DNA from: Mycobacterium sp. OAS707
GTDB taxonomy: Bacteria > Actinomycetota > Actinomycetes > Mycobacteriales > Mycobacteriaceae
Length of the DNA stretch: 64,000 nucleotides
Direction: 5' to 3'
NCBI RefSeq assembly: GCF_014873705.1
Contig: NZ_JADBDS010000005.1
Location: 310,001-374,000 of the forward strand
Both the position numbers and the translations under genes were made by a program. How positions within the stretch are numbered: the stretch's first letter is position 1; each line of letters begins with the position of its first letter. Below the pieces are notes generated by a model, which made no database searches, was not told where the DNA came from, and saw nothing but the letters and a program-made list of their open reading frames with translations. Shown piece after piece: positions 25,527-35,162 of this stretch.

Positions 25527-26780
25527 ATGACATCAACCGAGAACTCGCCGCGGCGAGAAGCCGACGAGTTCGATACCGACCTGGACCACCATTCTGCGGA
25601 GTACGCACGCGATCCGTTCCCGGCTCTCTCGGAGTTGCAGTCGAAATGCCCCATCGCGAAATCCAGCCAGTGGGGCGGATATTGGCTGTTGACTGGATAT
25701 GACGTGGCCTTCGAAGCCCTGCACACACCTGAGGTATTCAGCAGCAGACCCACCGAGCACGGTCGCGGGGTACCGCCGGTGCCCGGCACCGGCGGTCTGG
25801 TACCTATCGATTACGACTCGCCAGAACTAGGCATGTACCGCTCATTCCTACTGTCGGCCTTATCGCCCGGCTCGGTTCGTGAGATGCAGCCGATCATCCG
25901 AGAGATGACGACCGATTTCATCGATCAGTTCATCGAGCGAGGAACAGCCGACGTGGCGGAGGAGTTGTTCACGCCGCTGCCGGCCCAGTTGATTCTGCGC
26001 ATGTTAGGGCTTGACCCTTCGCGATGGGCGGAGTGGGTCTCGTGGGTACACGGTTTTGTTCACGATCCGACTGTTGACCCGGAAGGCGCGGCGACAAAGG
26101 TGATGACCATGTTCGCCACGATCTACCAAGCAATCGGCTCGGCGAGGGCGGAGCCCCAGCCGGGGCTGCTGGGCGAACTGGTCGTCGCAGAACGCGACGG
26201 TCGCGCGCTCACCGACGACGAACTGGCCAACATGGTGTTCCTGCTCATCCTCGGTGGCATGGACACGACGGCCGGCCTATGCGGAAATGCGTTGCTGCTC
26301 ATCGATGCCCAGCCCGAGTTGCGCAAACAAATCCTGGCCGATCCATCGGTACTGGACCAGGGCACTGAGGAGTTCCTGCGCTATGCAACTTCGACGCTGG
26401 GACTGCCGCGGACGGTGGCCAAGGACACCGAGTTCCACGGACGACAGCTCAAAAAGGGTGAGCAGGTATTCGTCATGTATGCCGCGGCCAACCGTGATCC
26501 GAACCACTTCGACGATCCTGACACGATCGACCTATCCCGCAAAGCTACTCGTCACATGGCATTTGGACTCGGCGTGCACCGGTGTCTGGGATCAAATCTG
26601 GCCAGGGCCATGTTCAAGATCATGATCAGTGAGTTGCTCACGCGGGCACCGGATCTGGCTGTGCGCAGAAGTGAAGTGGTTCGCTATGCTGATGCCAGTG
26701 CGGTATACGCGGTACGGCACCTTCCGATCACCTTTACGCCCGGGCGGCGTAAGTCCGCAGAGAGCCGATTACCCGGTTAA
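25527..26780 (+). CDS. Cytochrome P450
   Basis: A 417-residue soluble bacterial P450. The I-helix oxygen-binding motif is LGGMDTTAG near residue 247, the K-helix is EEFLRYA, and the heme-ligand loop is FGLGVHRCLGSN with C353. It resembles the P450 at 50876-52099 (both share LGGMDTT and HRCLGSN) more than the one at 29767. With the ferredoxin just upstream it forms a two-gene hydroxylation unit; a reductase is not in the window. The substrate is unknown; a lipid or terpenoid/steroid is likely from context. Confidence 0.92.
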   Translation: MTSTENSPRREADEFDTDLDHHSAEYARDPFPALSELQSKCPIAKSSQWGGYWLLTGYDVAFEALHTPEVFSSRPTEHGRGVPPVPGTGGLVPIDYDSPELGMYRSFLLSALSPGSVREMQPIIREMTTDFIDQFIERGTADVAEELFTPLPAQLILRMLGLDPSRWAEWVSWVHGFVHDPTVDPEGAATKVMTMFATIYQAIGSARAEPQPGLLGELVVAERDGRALTDDELANMVFLLILGGMDTTAGLCGNALLLIDAQPELRKQILADPSVLDQGTEEFLRYATSTLGLPRTVAKDTEFHGRQLKKGEQVFVMYAAANRDPNHFDDPDTIDLSRKATRHMAFGLGVHRCLGSNLARAMFKIMISELLTRAPDLAVRRSEVVRYADASAVYAVRHLPITFTPGRRKSAESRLPG

Positions 26781-26795
26781 GCGCGACGGCCGGCT

Positions 26796-26815
26796 GTCGG
26801 ACGGCCACGGCCGAC
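26796..26815. terminator. GC-rich hairpin between convergent genes
   Basis: GTCGG at 26796-26800 can pair with CCGAC at 26811-26815, with partial pairing inside. It lies in the 42 bases between the convergent P450 and FadD genes. There is no U-tract, as often in mycobacteria. Confidence 0.35.
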
Positions 26816-26822
26816 GGAACCG

Positions 26823-28316
26823 TCAGCGCAGCAAGAACTTCCGAATCTTGCCGACAGACGTGCGGGGGAGTTCGTCGACGAAGATGTATTCGCGTGGACG
26901 CTTGAGCGGGCTCAGCCTGGCGGCGCACCACTGCGCCAGCTCGTCTGCTGTCGGACGGGCCACGTCTTCGTGGGTGACCACGTAAGCCACTGGCACTTCG
27001 TCGCGGATCGGGTCTGGACGTCCTACGACGGCCGCTTCGAAGACCGACGGATGCTCGGCAAGCACCGCTTCCACTTCCGGCAGCGACACGTTCTCCCCGG
27101 CGACCTTCAGCAGGTCGTTGCGTCTGCCGGCGAAGTAGTATCGCCCGCCCTCACATCGGGCCAGATCCCCGGTGCGAAACCAGCCGCCCTCAGTGAACGA
27201 CTGTGCCGTGGTAGCGGGGTCGTCCAGGTACTCACGGAACAGCTCCAGTCCAGGCCTACCCCCCACCAGCAGCTCCCCGATGCCATCGCCGTCGACGTCT
27301 GCGAGGGTGACAGCGCATCCAAGTGTGGGCTGACCCATCGAGCCGTCCCCATCAGCGTCCTGGACCGATGCAGTCAAAACCGCGGGGATGGTCTCCGTCA
27401 TACCGTAGAGCTGCCGCGGCCGGCACCCCAGAAGCGCGCTGAGCGACCGATATTGCTCGCCGGTGACGTTCTGCGCATACCAGACGTGGCGCAACCTGAG
27501 GTCGTCGCGACCGAAGGCGCCCCGTGCCAGGATCATTCGCATCGGCGCGGCGAACAGACTGGCATGGGTGGCGCCATGCCGCGCCGCCTGCGCGGTGAAG
27601 CGCGATGCAGAAAACCCGCTCATCAGCGCGACGCTGGCGCCCACCGCAATGGCGGAGGCGAAGGAGTAGTACTGGGCATTGGCGTGGAAGAGGGGCAGGA
27701 CAACCAACTGGCGGTCTTCAGAGCCCAAATCGGCAGCGGCAGCCATGATTTCGCCCGCGAAGGCATAGTTCGCCTGCGTGATGACCACACCCTTTGGGGT
27801 ACTCGTCGTGCCCGACGTGAACATGATCGCGGCGGTGTCCAGCGGTGCGGGATCCTCGAGCGCGGTAGGCGCGGAACAGCCGAACATCTCGAGTGCGACG
27901 TCGTCCTCATCCAAGCTGAACATCTCGACTTCCCGCGGTGAGGCCGCCCGGCGGTAGTCCTCGAGGCGGCGCACGGAGGCGACACCGACGGCCGGTTTGG
28001 TGCGTTGGAGTTGGTGGGCAATCTCCGGAGCCGCGGCGTGCGGATCACAGGGGATGATGAACGATCCCAGGCGGACCGCGGCCAGCCAAATCGCCACGAA
28101 CGCCGGTGAGTTGGTCAAAGCCAGATGGACACCGGCCTGCGGACCCACTCCGGCCGCGTGCAGTGTTCCCGCGACCCGGTCGACCAGGCGGTCGAAGGCC
28201 GCATAACTCCACTGCGTGACCTCGCCGGCCGACGACTCCGACACCAGGAACGGCCGGTCTGGCCCCATCAGCACCGCACGGGACCAGCTGTGTGCGAACG
28301 TCTGCTCAAGCGGCAT
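26823..28316 (-). CDS. Acyl-CoA synthetase (FadD-type, AMP-binding)
   Basis: From ATG 28316 the product is 497 residues. The AMP/ATP P-loop is IMFTSGTTSTPKGVV, the hinge region is WFRTGDLARCEGG followed by GRRNDLLKVAGENVSLPEVE, and the catalytic Lys is in RTSVGKIRKFLLR at the end. It activates a carboxylic acid to acyl-CoA through an acyl-adenylate. TTGGGAG about 9 bases upstream supports 28316; an upstream ATG at 28346 lies on the far side of that site. It is divergent from the acyl-CoA dehydrogenase at 28513, with a shared promoter region containing the TGTAC-N4-TGTCA motif. Confidence 0.9.
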   Translation of the reverse strand: MPLEQTFAHSWSRAVLMGPDRPFLVSESSAGEVTQWSYAAFDRLVDRVAGTLHAAGVGPQAGVHLALTNSPAFVAIWLAAVRLGSFIIPCDPHAAAPEIAHQLQRTKPAVGVASVRRLEDYRRAASPREVEMFSLDEDDVALEMFGCSAPTALEDPAPLDTAAIMFTSGTTSTPKGVVITQANYAFAGEIMAAAADLGSEDRQLVVLPLFHANAQYYSFASAIAVGASVALMSGFSASRFTAQAARHGATHASLFAAPMRMILARGAFGRDDLRLRHVWYAQNVTGEQYRSLSALLGCRPRQLYGMTETIPAVLTASVQDADGDGSMGQPTLGCAVTLADVDGDGIGELLVGGRPGLELFREYLDDPATTAQSFTEGGWFRTGDLARCEGGRYYFAGRRNDLLKVAGENVSLPEVEAVLAEHPSVFEAAVVGRPDPIRDEVPVAYVVTHEDVARPTADELAQWCAARLSPLKRPREYIFVDELPRTSVGKIRKFLLR

Positions 28317-28436
28317 GCGACAAGGCTCCCAACGGTCATGCATCACGTTGTCTCGCCGAACGTTATCGAGGCCAGCATTTCGAGACCATGTCCTCGACGC
28401 CGCTGGACGGCCTACTCGACACCTGCGGTACTAATC

Positions 28437-28453
28437 TGTACGCGGTGTCAGAA
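28437..28453 (+). promoter_or_regulatory. TGTAC-N4-TGTCA-GAA motif in the FadD/FadE divergent promoter
   Basis: TGTAC-GCGG-TGTCA-GAA lies 60-76 bases upstream of the GTG at 28513 and 120 bases from the FadD start at 28316. It matches the motif at the tandem TetR start at 13 of its 17 positions; the four differences all lie in the N4 spacer. Confidence 0.55.
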
Positions 28454-28512
28454 ACGTCGGACCGGGCTCGATCCCGAGCCACTGGCCGGCCGACAGTTCG
28501 AGGAGACGCATC

Positions 28513-29685
28513 GTGGACTTGCAATACCCGCCCGAGTTACGGAAGTTTCGGGACGAGGTTCGAAGCTGGTTGGGCGAAAACGCACCTCGCGACGAACGTC
28601 CGGGCGAAGCCAAGGCCATCCGCGAATACGATCTGGCCTGGCAGCGCACACAATGGATGGGCGGCTGGGCCGGAATCGATTGGCCAACAGAATATGGCGG
28701 CCGGGGCCTCACGTTGTTGCAACAGCTCATCTGGCACGAGGAGTACGCCCGCTGCGGGTTGGAAGTGATGGACTCCTGCTTCGTCGGCTTGCGTCACGCC
28801 GGGCCCACCCTGATCGCCATGGCCACCGAAGAGCAGAAGCGCTTTCACCTTCCGAAAATCCTTCGTGGCGAATCACTTTGGTGTCAGGGATTCTCCGAAC
28901 CTGGTGCGGGATCGGACCTGGCAGCGTTGTCCACGCGCGCCACGGTCGACGGTGACGCGTTTATCGTGAATGGTCAGAAGATCTGGACAAGCTTCGCCGA
29001 CATGGCCGACTATCAGGAGCTGCTGGTACGCACCGGGGAGCCTGACAGCAAACACCGCGGCATCACGTGGGTGATTTGCGATATGCACAGCCCCGGCGTG
29101 GAGGTCCGCCCGATCGAGACGATCGATGGCGCGGCAGATTTCTGCGAGGTGTTCTACGACAACGTCCGCATCCCATTGAGCAATGTGGTCGGTGAAATCA
29201 ACTCGGGATGGGCGGTGGCAATGTCGACGTTGTCGTTCGAACGGGGCACGGCCTTCACCGCCAACCAGGTGACCCTGGCGGTCATGGTCGAAGAGCTCAT
29301 CGCGCTGGCCAGTGGTGGATTCTGTGAGGACGGATCGCGCGCCGTGATCGAAGACCGCTCCGTGGTAAGGCGATTGGCCACCGCGCGCGCCGAGGTGGCA
29401 TCGCTGCGGGCAATGACCTACGCGGGAATCTGTCGCAACCTACAGGCGGACACACCGGGTCCTGAAGGGTCAATGCTCAAGCTGTATTACGCCGATCTGG
29501 TAAAAGAAGTCACTCGTCTGGCCTTGGACATTCTTGGACCGGAAATGCTGCAGTACCCGTCAAACACTCTGGCGGGAAACTGGACCGGGCGTTACTTGTG
29601 GGCGTTCGCCCAGGGGATCGGCGGCGGCACCTCCGAAATTCAGCGCAACATCATCGGTGACCGGGTGCTCGGCTTGCCGCGCTGA
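28513..29685 (+). CDS. Acyl-CoA dehydrogenase
   Basis: A 390-residue acyl-CoA dehydrogenase starting at GTG 28513 with AGGAG upstream. It has GFSEPGAGSDLAALSTRA near 128, GQKIWTSFADMADY, and the C-terminal FAQGIGGGTSEIQRN followed by GDRVLGLPR. It oxidises an acyl-CoA at C2-C3 with FAD. The single-domain type often pairs with a second subunit; the 343-residue enzyme at 35768, which lacks a clear GAGSD motif, is a possible partner type. It is followed by a P450 and a CaiB gene on the same strand. Confidence 0.93.
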   Translation: MDLQYPPELRKFRDEVRSWLGENAPRDERPGEAKAIREYDLAWQRTQWMGGWAGIDWPTEYGGRGLTLLQQLIWHEEYARCGLEVMDSCFVGLRHAGPTLIAMATEEQKRFHLPKILRGESLWCQGFSEPGAGSDLAALSTRATVDGDAFIVNGQKIWTSFADMADYQELLVRTGEPDSKHRGITWVICDMHSPGVEVRPIETIDGAADFCEVFYDNVRIPLSNVVGEINSGWAVAMSTLSFERGTAFTANQVTLAVMVEELIALASGGFCEDGSRAVIEDRSVVRRLATARAEVASLRAMTYAGICRNLQADTPGPEGSMLKLYYADLVKEVTRLALDILGPEMLQYPSNTLAGNWTGRYLWAFAQGIGGGTSEIQRNIIGDRVLGLPR

Positions 29686-29766
29686 GCTTTTCGACACGCA
29701 GCCGACAGCCGCCGACTGGCACCCTCGATCACGGAATGCGCCTCGTCACAGCTGAAGGGTACGCAC

Positions 29767-31008
29767 ATGGACTGTCCGGTCGTAGTCGATTTCGATCCGC
29801 TGTCGGACGGCTTCGCGCGGGACAATCCGTACCCTTTGCTACAGCAACTCAGCGACAAGCACCGCGTCTTCTATTCGCCCGAGATGCAGATGTACTTCGT
29901 CACCCGCCATGCCGACATCGTTGAGGTGCTGTCCACCAGCGACGGCGAGCGGTTCTCAGCCGCCAACGCATCTGCGCCCGTGTGTCCCATCTCCGAGGCC
30001 GCGCAGGCCGTGCTGGCCGAAGGCGGCTACCGTCGCCTGCCTGCGCTGACCAACGCAGATCCGCCGCGGCACACCATGATCGCCGCAGGGGTTCGCAAAT
30101 GCATGTCGGTGCGCCGCCTCAAACTGCTCGAACCGACGGTGCGCGCCAAGGGCGAAGAACTCGTTCACGCGATGGTCGCGAAACCCACGGCCGACCTCGT
30201 GGCAGCCGTCGCGTTTCCGCTGCCCGCATTCGCCGGGCTAGGTCTGCTGGGCTTCCCGGAGGAGGATTTCGAACAGATCAAAGCGTGGGCGGGCAACCGA
30301 GCACAATTGACGTACGGTCGCCTCACTGCCGACGAACAGGTGCAGGCTGCCCGGGATGTCGTCGACTTCTGGCACTACTGCGCACAGTTTGTGACTCATC
30401 GCGCCGAGGATCTGCGCGACGATTTCACCAGCGACATGATCCGACTGCACCAGGACGATCCCGACACTCCCGACCTCACCGACCTGGTCAGCATCGTGTA
30501 TTCGATGGCGCTGGCCGGGCACGAAACCACGACGAACTTCATCGCCAACGGGGTGCTGACCTTGTTGCGCCAACCCGATTGGTGGCAGCGACTCGTCGAT
30601 GATCCTGCCGCGATCCCGCGCGCGGTCGAAGAACTGCTTCGGTACGACCCGCCTGTAACCACGTGGCGGCGACAAGCCGTCGTGGACACCACAATTGGAG
30701 ATGTCGCCGTTCCCGCCGGAGCCCAGGTGGCGTTGCTGTTTGCAGCCGCCAACCGGGACAATAACCAGTTCGCGAACCCCGACGAACTGGACCTGGCGCG
30801 CCCCAATGCCACCGAGCATCTGGCTTTCGGGAAAGGCCCGCATTACTGCAAAGGTGCTCCGTTGGCACGCCTCGAGATGAAGGTGTGCCTGGAGGCGCTG
30901 ACCCAGCACGCGCCGCGCCTGCGGCTGGAGGGAGACGTCAGCGCGGACGATTACCCGCCGAATCTGTCACTGCGCGGGCCAAGGCGTCTGCTTGTGCGCA
31001 CCGCGTGA
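29767..31008 (+). CDS. Cytochrome P450
   Basis: A 413-residue P450 starting MDCPVVVDFDPLSDGFARDN. The I-helix is MALAGHETTTNF near 245, the K-helix EELLRYD, and the heme loop FGKGPHYCKGAPLARLE with C361. The HYCKGAP loop places it in a different group from the other two P450s in the window. No ferredoxin gene is adjacent; the one at 25300 may serve it. It lies 82 bases behind the acyl-CoA dehydrogenase and 112 bases ahead of a CaiB gene. Confidence 0.92.
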   Translation: MDCPVVVDFDPLSDGFARDNPYPLLQQLSDKHRVFYSPEMQMYFVTRHADIVEVLSTSDGERFSAANASAPVCPISEAAQAVLAEGGYRRLPALTNADPPRHTMIAAGVRKCMSVRRLKLLEPTVRAKGEELVHAMVAKPTADLVAAVAFPLPAFAGLGLLGFPEEDFEQIKAWAGNRAQLTYGRLTADEQVQAARDVVDFWHYCAQFVTHRAEDLRDDFTSDMIRLHQDDPDTPDLTDLVSIVYSMALAGHETTTNFIANGVLTLLRQPDWWQRLVDDPAAIPRAVEELLRYDPPVTTWRRQAVVDTTIGDVAVPAGAQVALLFAAANRDNNQFANPDELDLARPNATEHLAFGKGPHYCKGAPLARLEMKVCLEALTQHAPRLRLEGDVSADDYPPNLSLRGPRRLLVRTA

Positions 31009-31120
31009 TCAGCAAGCTCGTGTGCGGTGTGAGCCAGCGCGCATCGGTCACCACGGCGATCACGTTGTCCCGCAGTGGAATCCACTGAACAGAGACCACA
31101 TTGGCAAAGGAAGGAAGACA

Positions 31121-32338
31121 ATGACGGCCGGTACGAACGGCGGTGTCCTCGAGGGCCTGCGAGTGCTGGAGCTGGGACAACTCCTTGCCGGCCCCTTCGC
31201 TGGTCACCTGGTGGCCGACATGGGCGCCGAAGTGATCAAAATCGAACCGCCTGGGCGCGGCGACCCGATGCGCGAGTGGGGACATCACGACGCAAGTGGC
31301 CACGGGTTGTGGTGGCCTTCTCTCGCCCGCAACAAAAAGTCCGTCAGCTTGAACCTGGCTCACCCAGAGGGACAACGGCTGCTAGGTGAACTCGTGAAGC
31401 AAAGCGACGCATTGATCGAGAACTTCCGCCCAGGAACGCTGGAAAAGTGGAATCTCGGGCCGGACAAGCTACGTGAGCTCAACCCTCGGCTCGTGGTGGT
31501 GCGAGTATCGGGATACGGCCAGACGGGTCCGTACGCCGACCGCGTCGGTTTCGCCAGTGCGGGAGAGGCAATGGGCGGCCTGCGCTACATCAACGGCTAT
31601 CCCGATCAGCCACCTCCACGCGCAGGCATCTCAATGGGGGACATGCTGGCCGGAATGTTCGCCGTGCAAGGGTTGCTGGCGGCTCTCTACCGCCGCGACG
31701 GACTGAAGGCAGGCACCGGCCAGGTCGTCGATGCCTCGATCCTCGAGTCATGCATCGCGATGTTAGAAGGTGCGATCACCGAATACGACAAACTCGGGAT
31801 CGTTCGAGAGCCGACCGGAACAGGGCTGCGCAACGTCGCGCCGTCGAACATATACAAGTCGCTGGACGGCAGGTGGGTCGTGATCGCCGCCAACGCCGAT
31901 ACGCTGTTCGCCAGGCTGTGTGCGGCCATGGAAAAGCCCGGCCTGGCCGCCGATGAACGGTTCGCCACCCATCTGGCGCGCGGCGCGAACGCCGAAGAAC
32001 TCGACGGCATCATCGCCCAGTGGGCCGCGGGATTCGAGGCACAGGAGATCGACAAAGTCCTCACCGCACACGGGGTGGTGACCAGTCCTATCTACACCGT
32101 CGCCGACATCGTCGCCGACGAACACATCCGGGCCCGCCACATGGTTATGCGCGTGCAGGATGACCAGATCGGCGAGCTCGCCGTGCCCGGATTCGTGCCC
32201 AGATTCAGCGACACCCCCGGCCGGCACCGCTGGACGGGCCCCGGGCAGGTCGGTCAGCACAACGCTGCCGTGTTGACTTCTCTACTGGGACTGGCCGATC
32301 AAGAACTCGCGACGCTGCGGGAGCAGGGGGCGATCTAG
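31121..32338 (+). CDS. CaiB/BaiF family CoA transferase (GEAMGG subgroup)
   Basis: A 405-residue class III CoA transferase with VLELGQLLAGPFAGHLVADM and GAEVIKIEPPGRGDPMREWG. At the site where most members carry the acylated Asp (GYD or GFD), this one reads RVGFASAGEAMGGLRYINGY, so the Asp is replaced by Ala; I recall other CoA transferases with the same GEAMGG-RY pattern. AAGGAAGG directly upstream supports ATG 31121. It overlaps the start of the HMG-CoA-lyase-like gene (TAGTG), so both are translated together. Confidence 0.88.
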   Translation: MTAGTNGGVLEGLRVLELGQLLAGPFAGHLVADMGAEVIKIEPPGRGDPMREWGHHDASGHGLWWPSLARNKKSVSLNLAHPEGQRLLGELVKQSDALIENFRPGTLEKWNLGPDKLRELNPRLVVVRVSGYGQTGPYADRVGFASAGEAMGGLRYINGYPDQPPPRAGISMGDMLAGMFAVQGLLAALYRRDGLKAGTGQVVDASILESCIAMLEGAITEYDKLGIVREPTGTGLRNVAPSNIYKSLDGRWVVIAANADTLFARLCAAMEKPGLAADERFATHLARGANAEELDGIIAQWAAGFEAQEIDKVLTAHGVVTSPIYTVADIVADEHIRARHMVMRVQDDQIGELAVPGFVPRFSDTPGRHRWTGPGQVGQHNAAVLTSLLGLADQELATLREQGAI

Positions 32339-33246
32339 TGGCGCCGGTACTGGTCTGCGAGGTGGGGCCTCGGGATGGACTGCAGAACGAAGACCGCGTG
32401 TTGTCGGTGTCGGCTCGCGTCGAGTTTGTCGACCGATTGTCGGAATGCGGCTTTGAACGAATCGAGGTGGGAAGCTTCGTCAGCGCCCACCGGGTGCCGC
32501 AAATGGCCGACGCCGAGCGGGTTTTCGACCACATCGTCCGTCGCCCAGGCGTTGAATACACCGGGCTGGTGCTCAACCTCAAGGGCGCCCAGCGTGCGTT
32601 GGCCTGCGGCGTTGACCGCCTCAACTGTGTGGTGGTGGCTACCGAGACCTTCAACATGCGAAACCAGGGCAAGGCCGTGGCAGAGACCACGGCCGAACTG
32701 GATGAGGTCATTGCCCTGGCCGCACAGTCGTCGGTGCCGGTCACGGTGACGATCGGCGCCGCCTTCGGCTGCCCGTTTGAAGGACCGGTGGACCCGTCGG
32801 CTATCGCTGCCCTTGCCGCCCATTTCGCGGCAGGCGGTGCGGCGGAGATCACGTTGGCCGACACGATCGGCGTCGGCGTGCCGACCCAGGTGCAGAATCT
32901 GTTCGAGGTGGTGTCCGATCAGATCAGCGGCCCTCCCGTGCCCATCGGCTTCCACTTCCACAACACCCGAAACACCGGTATTGCCAACGCTTTTGCGGCA
33001 CTGCAGGTAGGCGCTAGCGTGCTTGACGCTTCTGTTGGCGGTGCCGGCGGCTGCCCATTCGCGCCGGCCGCGACCGGAAACATCCCCACTGAAGACCTGG
33101 TGTACATGCTCGACGGCATGGGAAGGCAGACGGGGGTCGACATCAACCGCGTTGTGGGGGCGGCACATTGGCTCGCCGGCCAACTGGGGCGCGAGCTGCC
33201 CGGTATGGTCAGCCGCGCCGGCGCCGACTGGTGCGCCGCGACCTGA
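32338..33246 (+). CDS. HMG-CoA lyase family enzyme
   Basis: A 302-residue TIM-barrel lyase. R12 in GPRDGLQNE, the metal site FHFHNTRNTG near 203, and the loop Cys in GAGGCPFAPAATGN near 239 are all present, so it should be active. The family cleaves 3-hydroxy-3-methylglutaryl-CoA or similar 3-hydroxyacyl-CoA esters into acetyl-CoA and a keto acid. GTG 32338 shares a base with the upstream stop. Together with the CoA transferase it may activate and split a branched C5-C6 acid, as in leucine or isoprenoid catabolism. Confidence 0.9.
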   Translation: MAPVLVCEVGPRDGLQNEDRVLSVSARVEFVDRLSECGFERIEVGSFVSAHRVPQMADAERVFDHIVRRPGVEYTGLVLNLKGAQRALACGVDRLNCVVVATETFNMRNQGKAVAETTAELDEVIALAAQSSVPVTVTIGAAFGCPFEGPVDPSAIAALAAHFAAGGAAEITLADTIGVGVPTQVQNLFEVVSDQISGPPVPIGFHFHNTRNTGIANAFAALQVGASVLDASVGGAGGCPFAPAATGNIPTEDLVYMLDGMGRQTGVDINRVVGAAHWLAGQLGRELPGMVSRAGADWCAAT

Positions 33247-33266
33247 CGCCGTGCAGGAAGTGAGCA

Positions 33267-35162
33267 TCAGCGTGTGACGTCGATGACCACCCTGCCGCGG
33301 ATCTGCCCGGCCAGAATCTCGTTGGCAAGTTCAGGCAGCTTGGACATCGGCTCGACGGTGGTGATGGTGGCCAGAACGTCAGGACGTAGGTCCTTGGCCA
33401 AGCGATCCCATGCTGCCTCGCGCAGAGCTACGGGGGCCATCACTGAATCGACACCGACCAGGGACACGCCACGCAGAATGTAGGGCAGCACGGTGGCTCC
33501 GGGCATGTCGTTTCCGCCGGCCAGGCCGCACGCCGCCACTGCTCCGCCGTAGTGGATCTGCGATAGGACGTTGACCAGCGTTTGGCCGCCCACGGTGTCG
33601 ATCGCGGAAGCCCACCGCTCTTTCTGCAGCGGCCGCCCGGGGGAGAGCAACTCGTCGCGGCTGATGATCTCGGATGCGCCCAACCCGGCGAGGTAGTCGT
33701 GCGTCGAGGCGCGACCTGTGGAGGCTGCGACGGTCACGCCTGCAGCCGCCAACAGTGCCACGGCCACCGAGCCGACGCCACCGGCCGCGCCGGTGACCAA
33801 CACGGGCCCATCACCCACGGAGCCCCTGCCGGCGAGGGCATCCACGCAGAGCGCGGACGTATAGCCGGCCGTGCCGATCGCCATCGCCTGTTCCGTGCTG
33901 AAAGTATCGGGTATCCGTACCAGCCATTCGCTGCGGACCCGCTGATAACGGGTGTAGCCACCGGCTTCGGTCTCCGACATCCCCCAGCCGTTGACGACCA
34001 CCCGCGTGCCGGGCGCCCAGCGCGGGTTTCGGCTCTCGACGACGGTGCCGGCCAGGTCGGCGCCGCCGATCAGCGGTGGCCGGCGCGCGATCTTTTGACG
34101 CCCGGACACGGCCAGGCCGTCCTTGTAGTTCAGCGATGAGAACTCGACCTGCACCAGAGTGTCGTAATCGGGTAGATCGGCCTGCGTCAGTCCCCGAAAG
34201 CCTGCGACGGGTTTGCCGTCGACGTCATCGATGACCAGTGCAGTGAACGTTTCATTCATGTCGGTTCCATTCGGTAGCGCAGTGGTTGCGGTGATAGACG
34301 TTTGTCGGGGATCGTCGAAAGTGTTCAGCTGCCGGGAGAGCCACGTGTCACTGAACTGTGCGTTGCGGGCCCGTTTCAGGCCGGCCATGCCCTCCTGCCG
34401 GATGATGTCGGCAAATCGACGACCGTCGGGCGCTGTCGCCCATTTCGCGTGTGCCTTGGTGGTGACGTCGTATGCGCGGCCGGCCAGGCGGCCGGCCTGG
34501 CGCCCCATCGCGTCGTCGACGGCGTCCACCGCGGCCTTGTTCATGATGGCCGCCTCACGGGGTACCGCAGCGATCCGGTGCGCCAGTTCTGTTGTGCGCT
34601 CCTGCAATTCGTCGTTTGCCACAACTGTTAAGACGAGGCCGATACGTTCAGCCCGCCTGGCATCGATGAGTTCGCCGGTGAGGATGAGGAACTTCGCCCA
34701 GGCGCCACCGATGATCGGCACCAGTTCGGTGGCTCCTGGCTGACCGATCCGCCCTTCGATGAGCCCAAAACGGGCATCGTCGGCGGCGACGACGAGATCG
34801 CATTGCGCGATCAACCCCATGCCGGCGCCTAGACACAACCCGTTGACGGCGGCGACGATCGGTTTTCTGACCTGGCGTACCGAGGTGTAGAAATCGTCGA
34901 GCTGGCGGACGAAGCTGAAGTCGTCGTAAGGGGTTACCGATTCGGGCGCGCCGGACAGGTCGCCGCCGGCACAGAAGTTGGGCCCGACGGCGCTGAGCAG
35001 AATGCAGCCACTGGTGGAGTCCTTGTCGGCGGTGTGCATGGCGTCGGCGATCTCGTCACGGCTGGATCCGCGGCCCAGCCCTAGGGCGTTCATCCGCTCG
35101 GGTCGGTTGAGCCGGATGTGAGCGACTCCGTCGTTGAAGCCCAGGGTGATGTGCGAATACAC
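33267..35162 (-). CDS. Fusion of enoyl-CoA hydratase and YhdH/AcuI-type quinone oxidoreductase
   Basis: One open frame of 631 residues. Residues 1-255 are a crotonase: NRPERMNALG, GPNFCAGGDLSG and NGLCLGAGMGLIAQCDLVVA. Residues ~302-631, beginning with an internal Met (MNETFTALVIDDVDGKPVAG), are a medium-chain reductase of the acrylyl-CoA reductase type: SSLNYKDGLAVSG, GGADLAGTV, VTGAAGGVGSVAVALLAAAG. The two parts could act in sequence on an acyl-CoA (hydratase/isomerase and NADPH-dependent enoyl reduction). The internal ATG at 34259 has no convincing ribosome site, so a fused protein is more likely than two products. The gene is convergent with the lyase operon. Confidence 0.85.
   Translation of the reverse strand: MYSHITLGFNDGVAHIRLNRPERMNALGLGRGSSRDEIADAMHTADKDSTSGCILLSAVGPNFCAGGDLSGAPESVTPYDDFSFVRQLDDFYTSVRQVRKPIVAAVNGLCLGAGMGLIAQCDLVVAADDARFGLIEGRIGQPGATELVPIIGGAWAKFLILTGELIDARRAERIGLVLTVVANDELQERTTELAHRIAAVPREAAIMNKAAVDAVDDAMGRQAGRLAGRAYDVTTKAHAKWATAPDGRRFADIIRQEGMAGLKRARNAQFSDTWLSRQLNTFDDPRQTSITATTALPNGTDMNETFTALVIDDVDGKPVAGFRGLTQADLPDYDTLVQVEFSSLNYKDGLAVSGRQKIARRPPLIGGADLAGTVVESRNPRWAPGTRVVVNGWGMSETEAGGYTRYQRVRSEWLVRIPDTFSTEQAMAIGTAGYTSALCVDALAGRGSVGDGPVLVTGAAGGVGSVAVALLAAAGVTVAASTGRASTHDYLAGLGASEIISRDELLSPGRPLQKERWASAIDTVGGQTLVNVLSQIHYGGAVAACGLAGGNDMPGATVLPYILRGVSLVGVDSVMAPVALREAAWDRLAKDLRPDVLATITTVEPMSKLPELANEILAGQIRGRVVIDVTR

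Noticed and set aside
26970..27941. 323-codon open frame on the plus strand
   Set aside because: It is the reverse frame of the FadD gene, whose motifs are all on the minus strand.
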